From: Scleroderma bovista
Taxonomy: Eukaryota > Basidiomycota > Agaricomycetes > Boletales > Sclerodermataceae
DNA length: 64,000 nucleotides
NCBI GenBank assembly: GCA_037178675.1
Contig: JAYMGJ010000237.1
Span: 1 to 64,000, forward strand
Direction: 5' to 3'
Positions within the stretch are counted from its first letter, which is position 1. Each line of letters begins with the position of its first letter. Positions 8,403-18,797 of this stretch are shown piece after piece. The translations under genes were made by a program, and so were the position numbers. The notes under the pieces are model-generated. The model did not search any database, had not been told where the DNA came from, and was given only the letters and a program-made list of their open reading frames with translations.

Positions 8403-11400
8403 TGCACCTTGGAAAGGAATATAAAAATTGCTTGATACAAATAATAATTGGCTTACCAATAGATTTTGGCTCTGTAGTAGACAGACCAATGAGACGTCGT
8501 TGTTCAGGATTTTTGTCCATGTATTCCAAAACACTATCCCCTGCCCTTACCCACTGCATAGTTGTGGGATCCTTCCAGTATCCTCCTGTAACAATGTGCT
8601 TGACAGCATCATGCTCAGCAAATTTGTGACAAGTATCTCGGCTAGGTGCCTGGCGATTGCTGAATACAGATGCTAGTTGAAAGACATGATTGAAGGACTC
8701 ATATCTCTCTGTAGAGAAAAGAATTGCAGGGCCAAACCACCTGATGAACATTGGAAGATGAAGGAGGAAATGAAATTTTGCTTTGGTGAGCAAAATGCTT
8801 GGTGCACATTGTGCAGAGAGAGATAGGAAGTCCTCAATTGTATGTGATAGAGTTGCCTTAGTGGTATTGCCCTCAGTATATATTTATCAAATCAAACATA
8901 ATTACTTACAAGATAAGTTTCAGTGTTCTCAATAGTAGTATGCCAGAGGAGGACAATAAGCTTTCCAATGGTGCTCCAGCCATCAAGGACAGTCTGTGGA
9001 ACAAGGTCATATATTAAATAGGGCATGACCTGTGCAAGGCTCTTGAAATGCCGTCCAATCAAGCCCCCCTTATAGCGAACAATATAATCAGCCCCAAGAG
9101 TTGTGGAACCAAGTCCCCCTTTCTCAACAGAATCCAGGCGGGTTTGGAAAATGCCAATAAAATTTGCCTTGTCCAGAATGTATACTGTCTGGCCCCAAAA
9201 GTACTTCACCACTCCAAGAAGAATAGTGTGAAGGATCTCAGTGGGGGTGTCCTGGTGAATATTGAGGCCAGCCATACCAAGAAGAGGGTTAATACGATCA
9301 TGAAGAGATTGACCACCAAGTAATGCATCAAGCTCTTGCTGGAGCTGTGCACAAACCTCATTCTCAGGGATAGCTGCTGTTCCTGCCTTGCGTTTCCTTA
9401 AGCGTTTTCCAAGCTCAAGGAGGTGTTCAATAATTGAATCAGTGGCAGCATCATGTGTGCCAGTTTTGCTCACTTCTGCTTTGACCTTTGTAGTCCCCCC
9501 TGACAGCATTGACAGTCTTATTTGCTCCTTGATTTCAGCCAGTGTTCCTTCTGGTGTCCGTAATTCTCCACATTAAATAAATGTCAGAATAGCACTTGCA
9601 ATATATAATATTACTGACTTTGAAAAGATCAGTATATCCTTTATCAGTCCTCTTTTCTGCATTTGTACCACCCACTCTGCATGTCCGGCAGAAATAATTG
9701 CATTTGAGACCTCCATGACTGCATTCCTCTGCTTGCATTGGATTGTCCCCACCATGGAAATGGTCATATGGGATAACCATTACTTCCTCTTCATACTTGC
9801 AGTCCCAGGTAATAATACCACTATCTGCTGCTTCTCTATTATGATTTCTCATAATCAATGAAAGCACAATAACAAATAAGGAAATGGCTTACTGTATAGA
9901 CTTTTTTACTCCTTGCATAAGTTCTAGAGGAGCAGCATGAGGTGATGAAGACACAAATCATACACAGAACTCTTTCTCCAGCATTTCATGAGGCATTGAT
10001 GCATTTGACATGTACACAACATGATGCTTGTTCCATTGCTTTGATACATTGCCTGAGACATCATCCATGAAGATTATGAGGGGGACAGTGAGTACCATCC
10101 TCCCTCCTGACTTCACCCGCAATGGGTTTGGCATCAGCTTTGCATGGTGAGCAGAAGATGCTGATATAAATATATTTAGTGATGTGTATTTATTATTATA
10201 GTTGGCTCACTAACCTGTGAAACCCACTGAAAACTCTGTTGGGTGGCTGGAGATGTCCTCAAATGTCCATGAAAATGTTGAGATAGGAGTGATAATTTGT
10301 TCTGGGTCAACAGCAAAACCCACCTGTGTGCAGTTGCCCATGAATATACAAGGCTCTCACCAGAAGATATGTTAGATAACTCACTTCAGTCCAAGATACT
10401 TTATGCCCTAAAGCAAGCACCTCTGTCTCTGAGGTGGGGCCTAGTTTTGCCTGAAAAATTTTCTTGGGAATGAAGTATTGCTTTGAGGATTGCTGAAGTA
10501 ACTCATTGACAAAATATATGTCATGGTTGACACGAACAGATGGGGGGGCCAGCCCATCAGGAAGTTCTTCAAGCATTTTCTGTCCATGATGAACCTGTGA
10601 CATGTGACCTTGGCCATCTTCAGGATAATCTTGCATTGTGAGGTGGGTGAGGGGATTTGCAAAATCCTAGAACAAAAAAATTATTAGATATCTGTTTTAA
10701 TATCTAGATCAAGTTATCTACCATTGCAATAGCATTGCTAATAGCATTAAAATAAAAAGTATTACCAGAGGGCACAGTGATCTGCTCTGTTGGGTTTCCA
10801 AGGAGCTTCAATATGTTTGCAGAGGTCTTCTGAAGTCCATACAGGGATGGGACATTTGTTGCACCTAGTTTTTTTGCCCAAGCTAGCACTGCCTGCTTTT
10901 GTGCTTGTGAAAAGCGAAGGCGAGAAGAGCTGAATAGAAGATGTGTTGCAAAATCCTATTTAATATGTGTTAGTCCAATTTAATAGACAATATGAATCAC
11001 TTACACCCATCGATTTCCAGGGATAGAATGGCATTCCAGGAGAGCTATTCCCACCCTGACCAATTTGCACATGACCTTCATGGAGATTATTTGCAGCTCC
11101 TGCTAAGAAATAAACAATCAGCAAATTATCCATTAATTCAAAAATATACACACCTGACATATTATGAGGTGGATCCTCATCTTCATCATCCCCTCCATAA
11201 TCACTTTCATCTGTCTCAAGTCCCAGCTCCTCACCAAGAGGCTGCATTATGCAATTTAGGAGAGACTCCCCACGTTCCATCTTCATCTTGCCTTGCATCT
11301 CCTCAAAATAGTCTGTGAACTCATACATGCGCTCTGTCCTGAAGTCTTCCCAAAGATTTTCCACTGGGTATTCAACAGGATCAACTTCCATATCAAGATT

Positions 11401-11914
11401 TGGAGGGGATTGGCTCTCATCTGGGTGGCCCAGCTGTCCCAGCTTTGGGTCAATTGATATGACCTGGTATTTGGAGCCATATGGATTCGAGCCCAACACA
11501 GCAGTAGGAGTAAAATTTGTGGACCTTTCCTTTATATGTTGAACACATTTCTTGTGTTTCTTTGATTCAGAGTGGCCTTTGACATGGCAGGAGAGCATTT
11601 TGAGGAATGCACCACCACGCTTGGGGCAAGCACGGCATACAACCTCTCCAGTACCATTTAATTCAATAAAAACTAAATTCTATCAGTGGTTACAGTTATA
11701 TTTCGAGAATAAATGTCGTACCCTCTGGATCCAGAAGCCCCTGGCAGTTTTTGGATGACTTTGGCATTGGGAATGGCAACTGAGGACTGTCAAAGTGCAA
11801 TACTTTGCATTTCTCCGCATCTGCCATGAGGTTGATGCACGGACCAGGCTCCTGTGCATGCGCGGTGCTCGTGTCATAGTGTTGGCGGAAGTCACATGAC
11901 TGTGTTTCAACCAT
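8403..11914 (-). pseudogene. Multi-exon transposase-like gene, CACTA/Transposase_21-related (main body)
   Basis: A series of open segments on the minus strand joins through GT..AG introns of about 45-60 bp. One phase-consistent example is the first intron, joining ..LLDPE to FIELNGTGEVVCRACP. Likely start is ATG at 11912-11914. Visible in order: a CxxC..HxxxH zinc finger (CRAC..CHVKGH, about 11565-11640), an acidic segment, SLYGLQKT, VNELLQQSS, IFMDDVSGN..SKQWNKHHV (near 10040-10090), HGGDNPMQAEECSHGG with CRTC (near 9680-9760), GLNIHQDTPTEILHT, RYKGGLIGRHFKSLAQVMP and LLHLPMFIRWFGPAI. From memory this is an abundant basidiomycete transposon family; the two Asp-containing blocks resemble the RNase H-like core of CACTA transposases. 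The C-terminus lies at 449-999 beyond a 7.4-kb insertion, so the gene is broken. Confidence 0.72.
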
Positions 11915-11968
11915 TGCGCTCCATTCCATTCCACCTCTCAGCATTCAGCGCTCAGCCCACAACCACCC
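11915..11968. promoter_or_regulatory. Short divergent intergenic region (putative bidirectional promoter)
   Basis: Only 54 bp separate the proposed start of the minus-strand transposase-like gene (11914) from the ATG of the plus-strand gene (11969). No clear TATA box is seen. Divergent transcription from a common promoter is an inference from spacing. Confidence 0.4.
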
Positions 11969-12694
11969 ATGGCAACATTTGTTGTCAATACCATTCAAAG
12001 TTCTGGAGGACTTTGTCTGGATCCCATCGCTCTCTCTGTACATTTCCGTGGAAATGTACAACTGCATGTAGCACCTTTACCTGAATGTGTGGTATGTTTT
12101 CAATTTTTTATCTTTCTACTATCTGACAAGCGCTTTTTTCAGCCAATTCAAGTATCTGTGAAGCTTCCAGATGAATACTTCAACATTCGGCCGATTATTG
12201 AAGAGGAGAAAATTGCACAAACGGAGCGTTCGCCGCTGACTATTAGTACTGCCTTGTCACTGGTAAGTTCGTACATCCACAGCACCTTCGTCGGTCTGAT
12301 GCCTTTTCGTCAGGACTCCTTCCCCTTTCTTCCACTTCCGCGCCATTTTGACCGTCAAAGTGGCGAAGCATGGGCCGAACTCGCAATGCTTATCCAGTCT
12401 GCCTTGGTCCAAAGTTTGCATGGGGAAGAAATGCCTTGTTACGTTCTGGCTCGTGAATTTTTTTGGATGGCTTTTGTCGCTGCATTTCCGTCCTTTCCAT
12501 TTGGTGAATGGCCTGAGTGGGACTCGCGCATCCCCATGCGAGGTACCTTCATTTCTGCATGGGTAGAGGATTTAGATCTATCTCTTCCGATCCAGGGAGC
12601 GCAGTTTTCTCAGTCTGTCCGTCAGTATATTTGGGACGAGCTTGCAGACGCTGTTACCTTTTTTTTCTCCATGTCTCTTCTCTCAGACTCGTAG
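11969..12694 (+). CDS. Hypothetical protein divergent from the transposase-like gene
   Basis: An ORF of 241 codons from ATG 11969 to TAG 12692-12694. It contains a likely 51-bp intron at 12092-12142 (GTATGTTTTC..TTTTTTCAG). Its length is a multiple of three, so the frame stays open with or without splicing; removal deletes a hydrophobic run that looks non-coding. Predicted mature product is about 224 residues and includes VSVKLPDEYFNIRPIIEEEK and repeated Phe/Pro-rich motifs. I recognise no domain. The head-to-head position suggests it is an accessory gene of the same transposon. The ends of that element were not found, so this is not proven. Confidence 0.5.
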   Translation: MATFVVNTIQSSGGLCLDPIALSVHFRGNVQLHVAPLPECVVCFQFFIFLLSDKRFFQPIQVSVKLPDEYFNIRPIIEEEKIAQTERSPLTISTALSLVSSYIHSTFVGLMPFRQDSFPFLPLPRHFDRQSGEAWAELAMLIQSALVQSLHGEEMPCYVLAREFFWMAFVAAFPSFPFGEWPEWDSRIPMRGTFISAWVEDLDLSLPIQGAQFSQSVRQYIWDELADAVTFFFSMSLLSDS

Positions 12695-12921
12695 CTTGTA
12701 TTCTGTATCTGATACATTTGTTTGTGTCAATGCCATAATACATTGTTGTCTATCCTACATGTTTGGATTGAGTGATGTACTACTGACTTAGAGCACTAGG
12801 CCCAAACCTCATTCTGTACTGAACATTAAGATGAATGTCCAACAAATGAGCCATTAATGCTCGCTGATCATTGAATATAACCTGCACTAAGCATTGTACC
12901 AAGCATAGGTATGACCCCAGC
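12695..12921. other. Non-coding flank
   Basis: No gene seen. Before the LTR insertion this sequence was continuous with 14224 onward, as the 5-bp duplication CCAGC shows. Confidence 0.6.
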
Positions 12922-14223
12922 TGTCATATCCATACTTTTCCAGTCGCAACTCCGGTCTAACCATGGCCCGCCTGACCTCTCCTTAGGCATAGATGCAACT
13001 CCAGATCTAGTCCGGCCATCTCCAGCCCTGTAGCTGCACTCCAGCTCAACTCCGGTCACTACGTCCATCTCCGCCTCAGGACTAACCCCTGTCTTCTTAC
13101 AGACAGATCCGCGGTCTAACTCCTCCGTGTCGGACCTGTACCTACCACTAGTCGCTACTCCGGTTTCAGTCTGGCCACTCCCTTAGCCTTGTCTGCGACG
13201 TAGCCCAACTCTGGCTGGTACATCCAACTCCGGCTCAGTTCTGCTCCTGCTCCTGCTCTGCTTCCTCTGTCAGGTCCACCAAAGGCTTAGGACATTTCCA
13301 TGTCCAACTCCGGACCTTCCTCTGGCTACTCCGCCCTTCCTCCACTCGCACACTCCCTCCGCTCGTACACTCCCTCCGCTCGTACACTCCCTCCGCTCGT
13401 ACACTCCCTCCGCTCTTGCACTTCCTCCGGTTGTGCACTTCCTCCGGTTGTGCACTTCCTCCGGTCCCACTTCCTCCGGTCCTGGACATCGCTCCGGACT
13501 TAACATTAGTTAAGTCCACCTCTGACCCTTACCTGTCCTCTTCCGACCTAGTTCCCTTGTCCCTGCTTTTCCTCCGTCGTCCCTGTATCTCTAGTTCCCC
13601 GTGTCTGCTCCCGCTCCAGTTTATTTTCCTGTACCTGCTTTATTTTCCTGTCTGTTTCTGCTCTGTCCCTTGTCCCAACTAAGGTGTTTACTTGTCACCG
13701 TATATACTCACCCTAGTTCTCATTTACTATATAAACTACTATACTCCGGCCTAGTAGTTTCCTTAGATCAAATCTCGACTAAGATACTCCCCACTCTGTA
13801 CTACCCACCATGCTCTCCTAATCCCATCTTGTTCTCCTGAACTCCGGCCAACTCCGGCCTCCGTCCTATCTCGTCCCCTTGGTCCTATGTCCAATCCTAG
13901 CAAGTCTCCTACTTGCACGAGGGCAAAAGCCACCTCTGTCCCAGACTCGACGCTAGACCTCTCAGGACTATCCCACCTCTGGGATGTTCTTCACTCCGGA
14001 CAAGCTGCGCTCAACTCCGGACCACTTTCCCGCGGTCCGGACTTACTCCGCAAAAACCCGGACTTACTCCCTGTGCTTCTCTAGTGCCCGGACTTCATTC
14101 GTTTGACCCGGACTTGACTCTCCGCACTAACTAGCACCTACTAGTGTCTGGACTTACCTCCTCATTAGTTCCCTGCACCTCTGGACCTCCTAGTAAGATC
14201 GTCGAGGAGAACCGGTTTTGACA
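12922..14223 (+). mobile_element. Complete solo LTR, family A
   Basis: 1,302 bp with ends TGTCATATCC..TTTTGACA, flanked by a perfect 5-bp target duplication CCAGC (12917-12921 and 14224-14228). The body is full of CTCCGG motifs. Around 13340-13475 there is a 17-19-bp minisatellite (CACTCCCTCCGCTCGTA and CACTTCCTCCGGTTGTG variants), and a TATATAAAC promoter-like element at 13728-13736. No internal region is present, so this is the product of LTR-LTR recombination. It is a good reference copy for the family. Confidence 0.93.
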
Positions 14224-14477
14224 CCAGCAAAGAAATATATACTGAATATTACATCTCATGTGCACAGCTATGTCGTGCGCATAAATGTGGAACCAATCTC
14301 TGACCTCAGACGAGCCTCAGAAATCTTGTGTCAGCAGTACATACCCGAATTTGTGCCTGTTGAATAATTACCCAAATCAGCTTGGTTTACTCTATGTAGG
14401 TCCATTTAACGTCAAACACAGGACAACATAATAATTTCCGTTAAACATTATTTAATGGGTTTCCTAATTTAGGCGTG
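14224..14477. other. Non-coding interval left of the palindrome
   Basis: AT-rich, no gene. Its end (about 14457-14476) has GGGTTTCCTAATTTAGGCGTG, loosely similar in direct orientation to 18096-18121 beyond the palindrome's right side. Confidence 0.5.
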
Positions 14478-14765
14478 TACACAGCCATCATGATGGCATG
14501 ATGGCATAATGACATCCAAAAAAGGTAATAGGGTGATATGAGTACCATCAGACTGCAATTTTCACCCTCTACACAGCCACCATGATGGCATGATGCCATA
14601 ATGACATCCATAAAAGGTAATAGAGTGATATGGGTACCATTGGACTGCAATTTTCAACCTCTACACAGCCACCATGATGGCATCATGCCATAATGATGTC
14701 CAAAAAAGGTGATAGAGTGATATGGGTACCATCAGACTGCATTTTTCAATCTCTACATAGCCACC
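14478..14765. repeat. 92-bp tandem repeat in the left arm (about 3 units)
   Basis: Units contain CACAGCCACCATGATGGCAT, TGCCATAATGACATCC and AGGTAATAGAGTGATATG. Each unit includes a small palindrome around GGCATGATGCC. This is the mirror image of part of the right-hand array. Confidence 0.85.
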
Positions 14766-15826
14766 ATGATGACATGATGACATAATAATATTTAGAGGTG
14801 TAATATTTGTAATATGTGGAATAGGGGCTATTCTCAGATGCTATTATCATGCTTCAATGTCTTACTAAAAGTCATAGTCACAAATGAGAGGAATCCAAAC
14901 ATAGTCTTACATAAACAATTCATTAAGATTTGACAGAGCTATGACCAAAATAAATTTTGAGACCCGGCACAAAAAAATTTGTTCAAGGTACCATCATGTA
15001 GCCATATGTTTGAGGAATCCATTCATATGTTATCTACTCAATCAACCTCTATTTAGATGAGATATAAGCAAAACATTTTCTTTAATCAACACATGAGTGA
15101 ACTTTTAGCAGGCCTTCTCCTGCCTTCCTGTGCATCATCGCTGGCCCATATGCAATGTACATAGTGTTCTACGAGCCATATTAGTATATAAAACAACACA
15201 TAGATGTTTATTTTAGTGTATAAGAACCTCAGGATAAATGGTGAATATTTTAGGGGTAAATACAAAAAAGTGTCCGCATTTTTGATATATTTGACATATT
15301 GACTCAGAAACTACATCCCCTTCAAGGGGTCATATGTGCTCACAACATATCATCACTGCTTGGCATGGAGTGGGCCCTCTGAGATGCTGACTCATGTTCT
15401 TCTCCTACTCATATATCACCATGGCAGGCCATTGACAGAGACAGTGGTGCCTATTGGATGGCCTATAGTGGTGGTATTATACCATGTCCATATGAGCATC
15501 AAATATATTGGCCATCTAACTGCTACAAGATGAGCAATTAAATAAATCACATTTTTACAACAATAGGGGCTCTATGGGCTCCCAGACTAGGTATTGTCAA
15601 TCTGACTATCTCAGAAGCTGGGAGGCATCATATAGTATCTACTATAATACCCTCATATCAATACTAAAGTGTGGTGAAGAGGGGGAATGAAAACAACATT
15701 CAAAAGGCATGGGAAAATACCTCAAAAATGCGGAGACTTGCAAAACATATGAAACAGTTGTCATATTACACAACACACAGAACTTGGCATTCTACAAATG
15801 ATGTCAATGAGTTACTGACATGTCAT

Positions 15827-16355
15827 AAGGCTCATTAGACATATATTAGATACTGGTTAGAAGTGCAGGTCATGTCAAGTGCTATGTTGGTGTTGAGAGC
15901 CATGCACACTGTAGTATTGATATGCCTACAGTCATACTGTGCACATTTTCGCATTTGTGACATTGCATTACTATTCACTTATTAGACTTATTGTATACTA
16001 TATCCTTTTATTAACACTGATAAGGCTCATTAGACATATATTAGATACTGGTTAGAAGTGCAGGTCATGTCAAGTGCTATGTTGGTGTTGAGAGCCATGC
16101 ACACTGTAGTATTGATATGCCTACAGTCATACTGTGCACATTTTCGCATTTGTGACATTGCATTACTATTCACTTATTAGACTTATTGTATACTATATCC
16201 TTTTATTAACACTGATAAGGCTCATTAGACATATATTAGATACTGGTTAGAAGTGCAGGTCATGTCAAGTGCTACCTTGGTGTTGAGAGCCATGCACACT
16301 GTAGTATTGATATGCCACAGTCATACTGTGCACATTTTCGCATTTTTGACATTTC
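15827..16355. repeat. 195-bp direct tandem repeat at the palindrome centre
   Basis: AAGGCTCATTAGACATATAT recurs at 15827, 16022 and 16217, a spacing of exactly 195 bp. The first unit belongs to the left arm; the second and a 139-bp partial third form the spacer. The third unit differs slightly (GTGCTACCTTGG, one base missing in ATATGCCACAG). The right arm has one inverted copy only. Confidence 0.9.
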
Positions 16356-17612
16356 ATCAGTGTTAATAAAAGGATATAGTATACAATAAGTCTAATAAGT
16401 GAATAGTAATGAAATGTCACAAATGCGAAAATGTGCACAGTATGACTGTAGGCATATCAATACTACAGTGTGCATGGCTCTCAACACCAACATAGCACTT
16501 GACATGACCTGCACTTCTAACCAGTATCTAATATATGTCTAATGAGCCTTATGACATGTCAGTAACTCATTGACATCATTTGTAGAATGCCAAGTTCTGT
16601 GTGTTGTGTAATATGACAACTGTTTCATATGTTTTGCAAGTCTCCGCATTTTTGAGGTATTTTCCCATGCCTTTTGAATGTTGTTTTCATTCCCCCTCTT
16701 CACCACACTTTAGTATTGATATGAGGGTATTATAGTAGATACTATATGATGCCTCCCAGCTTCTGAGATAGTCAGATTGACAATACCTAGTCTGGGAGCC
16801 CATAGAGCCCCTATTGTTGTAAAAATGTGATTTATTTAATTGCTCATCTTGTAGCAGTTAGATGGCCAATATATTTGATGCTCATATGGACATGGTATAA
16901 TACCACCACTATAGGCCATCCAATAGGCACCACTGTCTCTGTCAATGGCCTGCCATGGTGATATATGAGTAGGAGAAGAACATGAGTCAGCATCTCAGAG
17001 GGCCCACTCCATGCCAAGCAGTGATGATATGTTGTGAGCACATATGACCCCTTGAAGGGGATGTAGTTTCTGAGTCAATATGTCAAATATATCAAAAATG
17101 CGGACACTTTTTTGTATTTACCCCTAAAATATTCACCATTTATCCTGAGGTTCTTATACACTAAAATAAACATCTATGTGTTGTTTTATATACTAATATG
17201 GCTCGTAGAACACTATGTACATTGCATATGGGCCAGCGATGATGCACAGGAAGGCAGGAGAAGGCCTGCTAAAAGTTCACTCATGTGTTGATTAAAGAAA
17301 ATGTTTTGCTTATATCTCATCTAAATAGAGGTTGATTGAGTAGATAACATATGAATGGATTCCTCAAACATATGGCTACATGATGGTACCTTGAACAAAT
17401 TTTTTTGTGCCGGGTCTCAAAATTTATTTTGGTCATAGCTCTGTCAAATCTTAATGAATTGTTTATGTAAGACTATGTTTGGATTCCTCTCATTTGTGAC
17501 TATGACTTTTAGTAAGACATTGAAGCATGATAATAGCATCTGAGAATAGCCCCTATTCCACATATTACAAATATTACACCTCTAAATATTATTATGTCAT
17601 CATGTCATCATG

Positions 17613-18050
17613 GTGGCTATGTAGAGATTGAAAAATGCAGTCTGATGGTACCCATATCACTCTATCACCTTTTTTGGACATCATTATGGCATGATGCCAT
17701 CATGGTGGCTGTGTAGAGGTTGAAAATTGCAGTCCAATGGTACCCATATCACTCTATTACCTTTTATGGATGTCATTATGGCATCATGCCATCATGGTGG
17801 CTGTGTAGAGGGTGAAAATTGCAGTCTGATGGTACTCATATCACCCTATTACCTTTTTTGGATGTCATTATGCCATCATGCCATCATGATGGCTGTGTAG
17901 AGGTTGAAAATTGCAGTCTGATGGTATCCATATCACCCTATTACCTTTTTTGGATGTCATTATGGCATCATGCCATCATGGTGGCTGCATAGAGGTTGAA
18001 ATTTGCAGTCCAATGGTATCTAGATCACCCTATTTCCTTTTTTGGAGTAG
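17613..18050. repeat. 92-bp tandem repeat, right side (about 5 units)
   Basis: GTGGCT(G/A)TGTAGAG starts recur at 17613, 17705, 17797, 17889 and 17981, exactly 92 bp apart. The first three are mirrored in the left arm; the last one and a half extend past the palindrome and have no partner on the left. Confidence 0.9.
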
Positions 18051-18370
18051 TGGCTGTGTTTGGCCAAACAGGGTCCATCACCCCCTATGGTATAGGGGCT
18101 TCCTTCTAATTCAGGTGTGGCTGTGTTCTATACTTCCGAAATTTTCTAAGTCAACAGCTGAGTGCTGCTGAAAGTGCTGAAGTGCTGCAAATCCAATTAT
18201 CCCTACTAACTAGTAACGTTGACAGGGGTGTGACCATGTTACTAGTTAGTAGGTCACAGGGTGTCACTTAGGTGACCTGTGAATATCCCATGGGACCCAG
18301 ATCCCTTTTTGGACAAAAATAGACCTCATAGCCCATTTCACCCAGATACCTAGTCTCGTATCCAAACATT
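18051..18370. other. Non-coding interval with a degenerate MITE-like segment
   Basis: No gene seen. 18148-18285 is clearly related to the reverse complement of 49401-49529: both share CAGCTGAGT, GCTGAAGTGCTGCA, ACTAACTAGTAAC and GTGTCACTTAGG. The rest is unremarkable sequence between the palindrome and the CACTA element. Confidence 0.5.
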
Positions 18371-18797
18371 CACTGCGGAAACAAGTTTTTAATCAGGTCC
18401 GGGGATGGTCGGTTTAGTGGTGATAGCTGTACTATATCTGGGGTGTAGCAACTCACAGTGGTACATCTGATTATAGTATCCCAGTGTTCTCGTTTCCAAG
18501 CATAGCCCGGGGGGATTCGCAGACTTATCGCTATGGGAATTCCAACAATGTAGATAATATTCGGATCAGATTCTAGTGTGATTATGGTGTATGTGCACTG
18601 AGTTGCGTTGTATTCATGCCAATAGTCTCTGCATTCCAGCCATGCTTTTCAGCATAGTAAGACCAGATTATATTCAGAATACTACGATCTGCTGCAGCAA
18701 ATATTGCTTTGAAAATGGTTGCCCGCCCACCCACCCCCTGCATGCCATCCACGCTCTCCTCCTCTGCTACAAGTACCTGGTACTAGTACTTGTTGGT

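Larger units (their letters stand above)
14478..17899. repeat. Large palindrome (foldback-type inverted repeat), 1,544-bp arms
   Basis: The left arm 14478-16021 is the reverse complement of 16356-17899. Checkpoints along the arms (14480/17897, 15301/17076, 15827/16550) all sum to 32377, so there is no net indel between them, and every stretch I compared base by base was identical. A 334-bp spacer (16022-16355) separates the arms. The arms carry a 92-bp tandem array at their outer ends, and a 195-bp unit at their inner ends. Short ORFs, including the same 65-codon ORF in each arm, show no domain. Options are a foldback transposon, a very recent inverted duplication, or an assembly artefact; the sequence alone cannot decide. 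Confidence 0.9.

Noticed and set aside
13235..13519. Gly/Ser/Glu-rich ORFs and their Pro/Ser-rich opposites in each family-A LTR
   Set aside because: Translations of the LTR minisatellite; they vary with repeat number and appear in all six copies.
15336..15533. 65-codon ORF, repeated identically on the other strand at 16844-17041
   Set aside because: It exists twice only because the palindrome arms are identical; no domain, start context or introns support a gene.
14478..18050. CRISPR-like regular repeats (92, 195 bp)
   Set aside because: No short repeat with unique spacers, no cas genes, and the genome is eukaryotic; these are plain tandem repeats.
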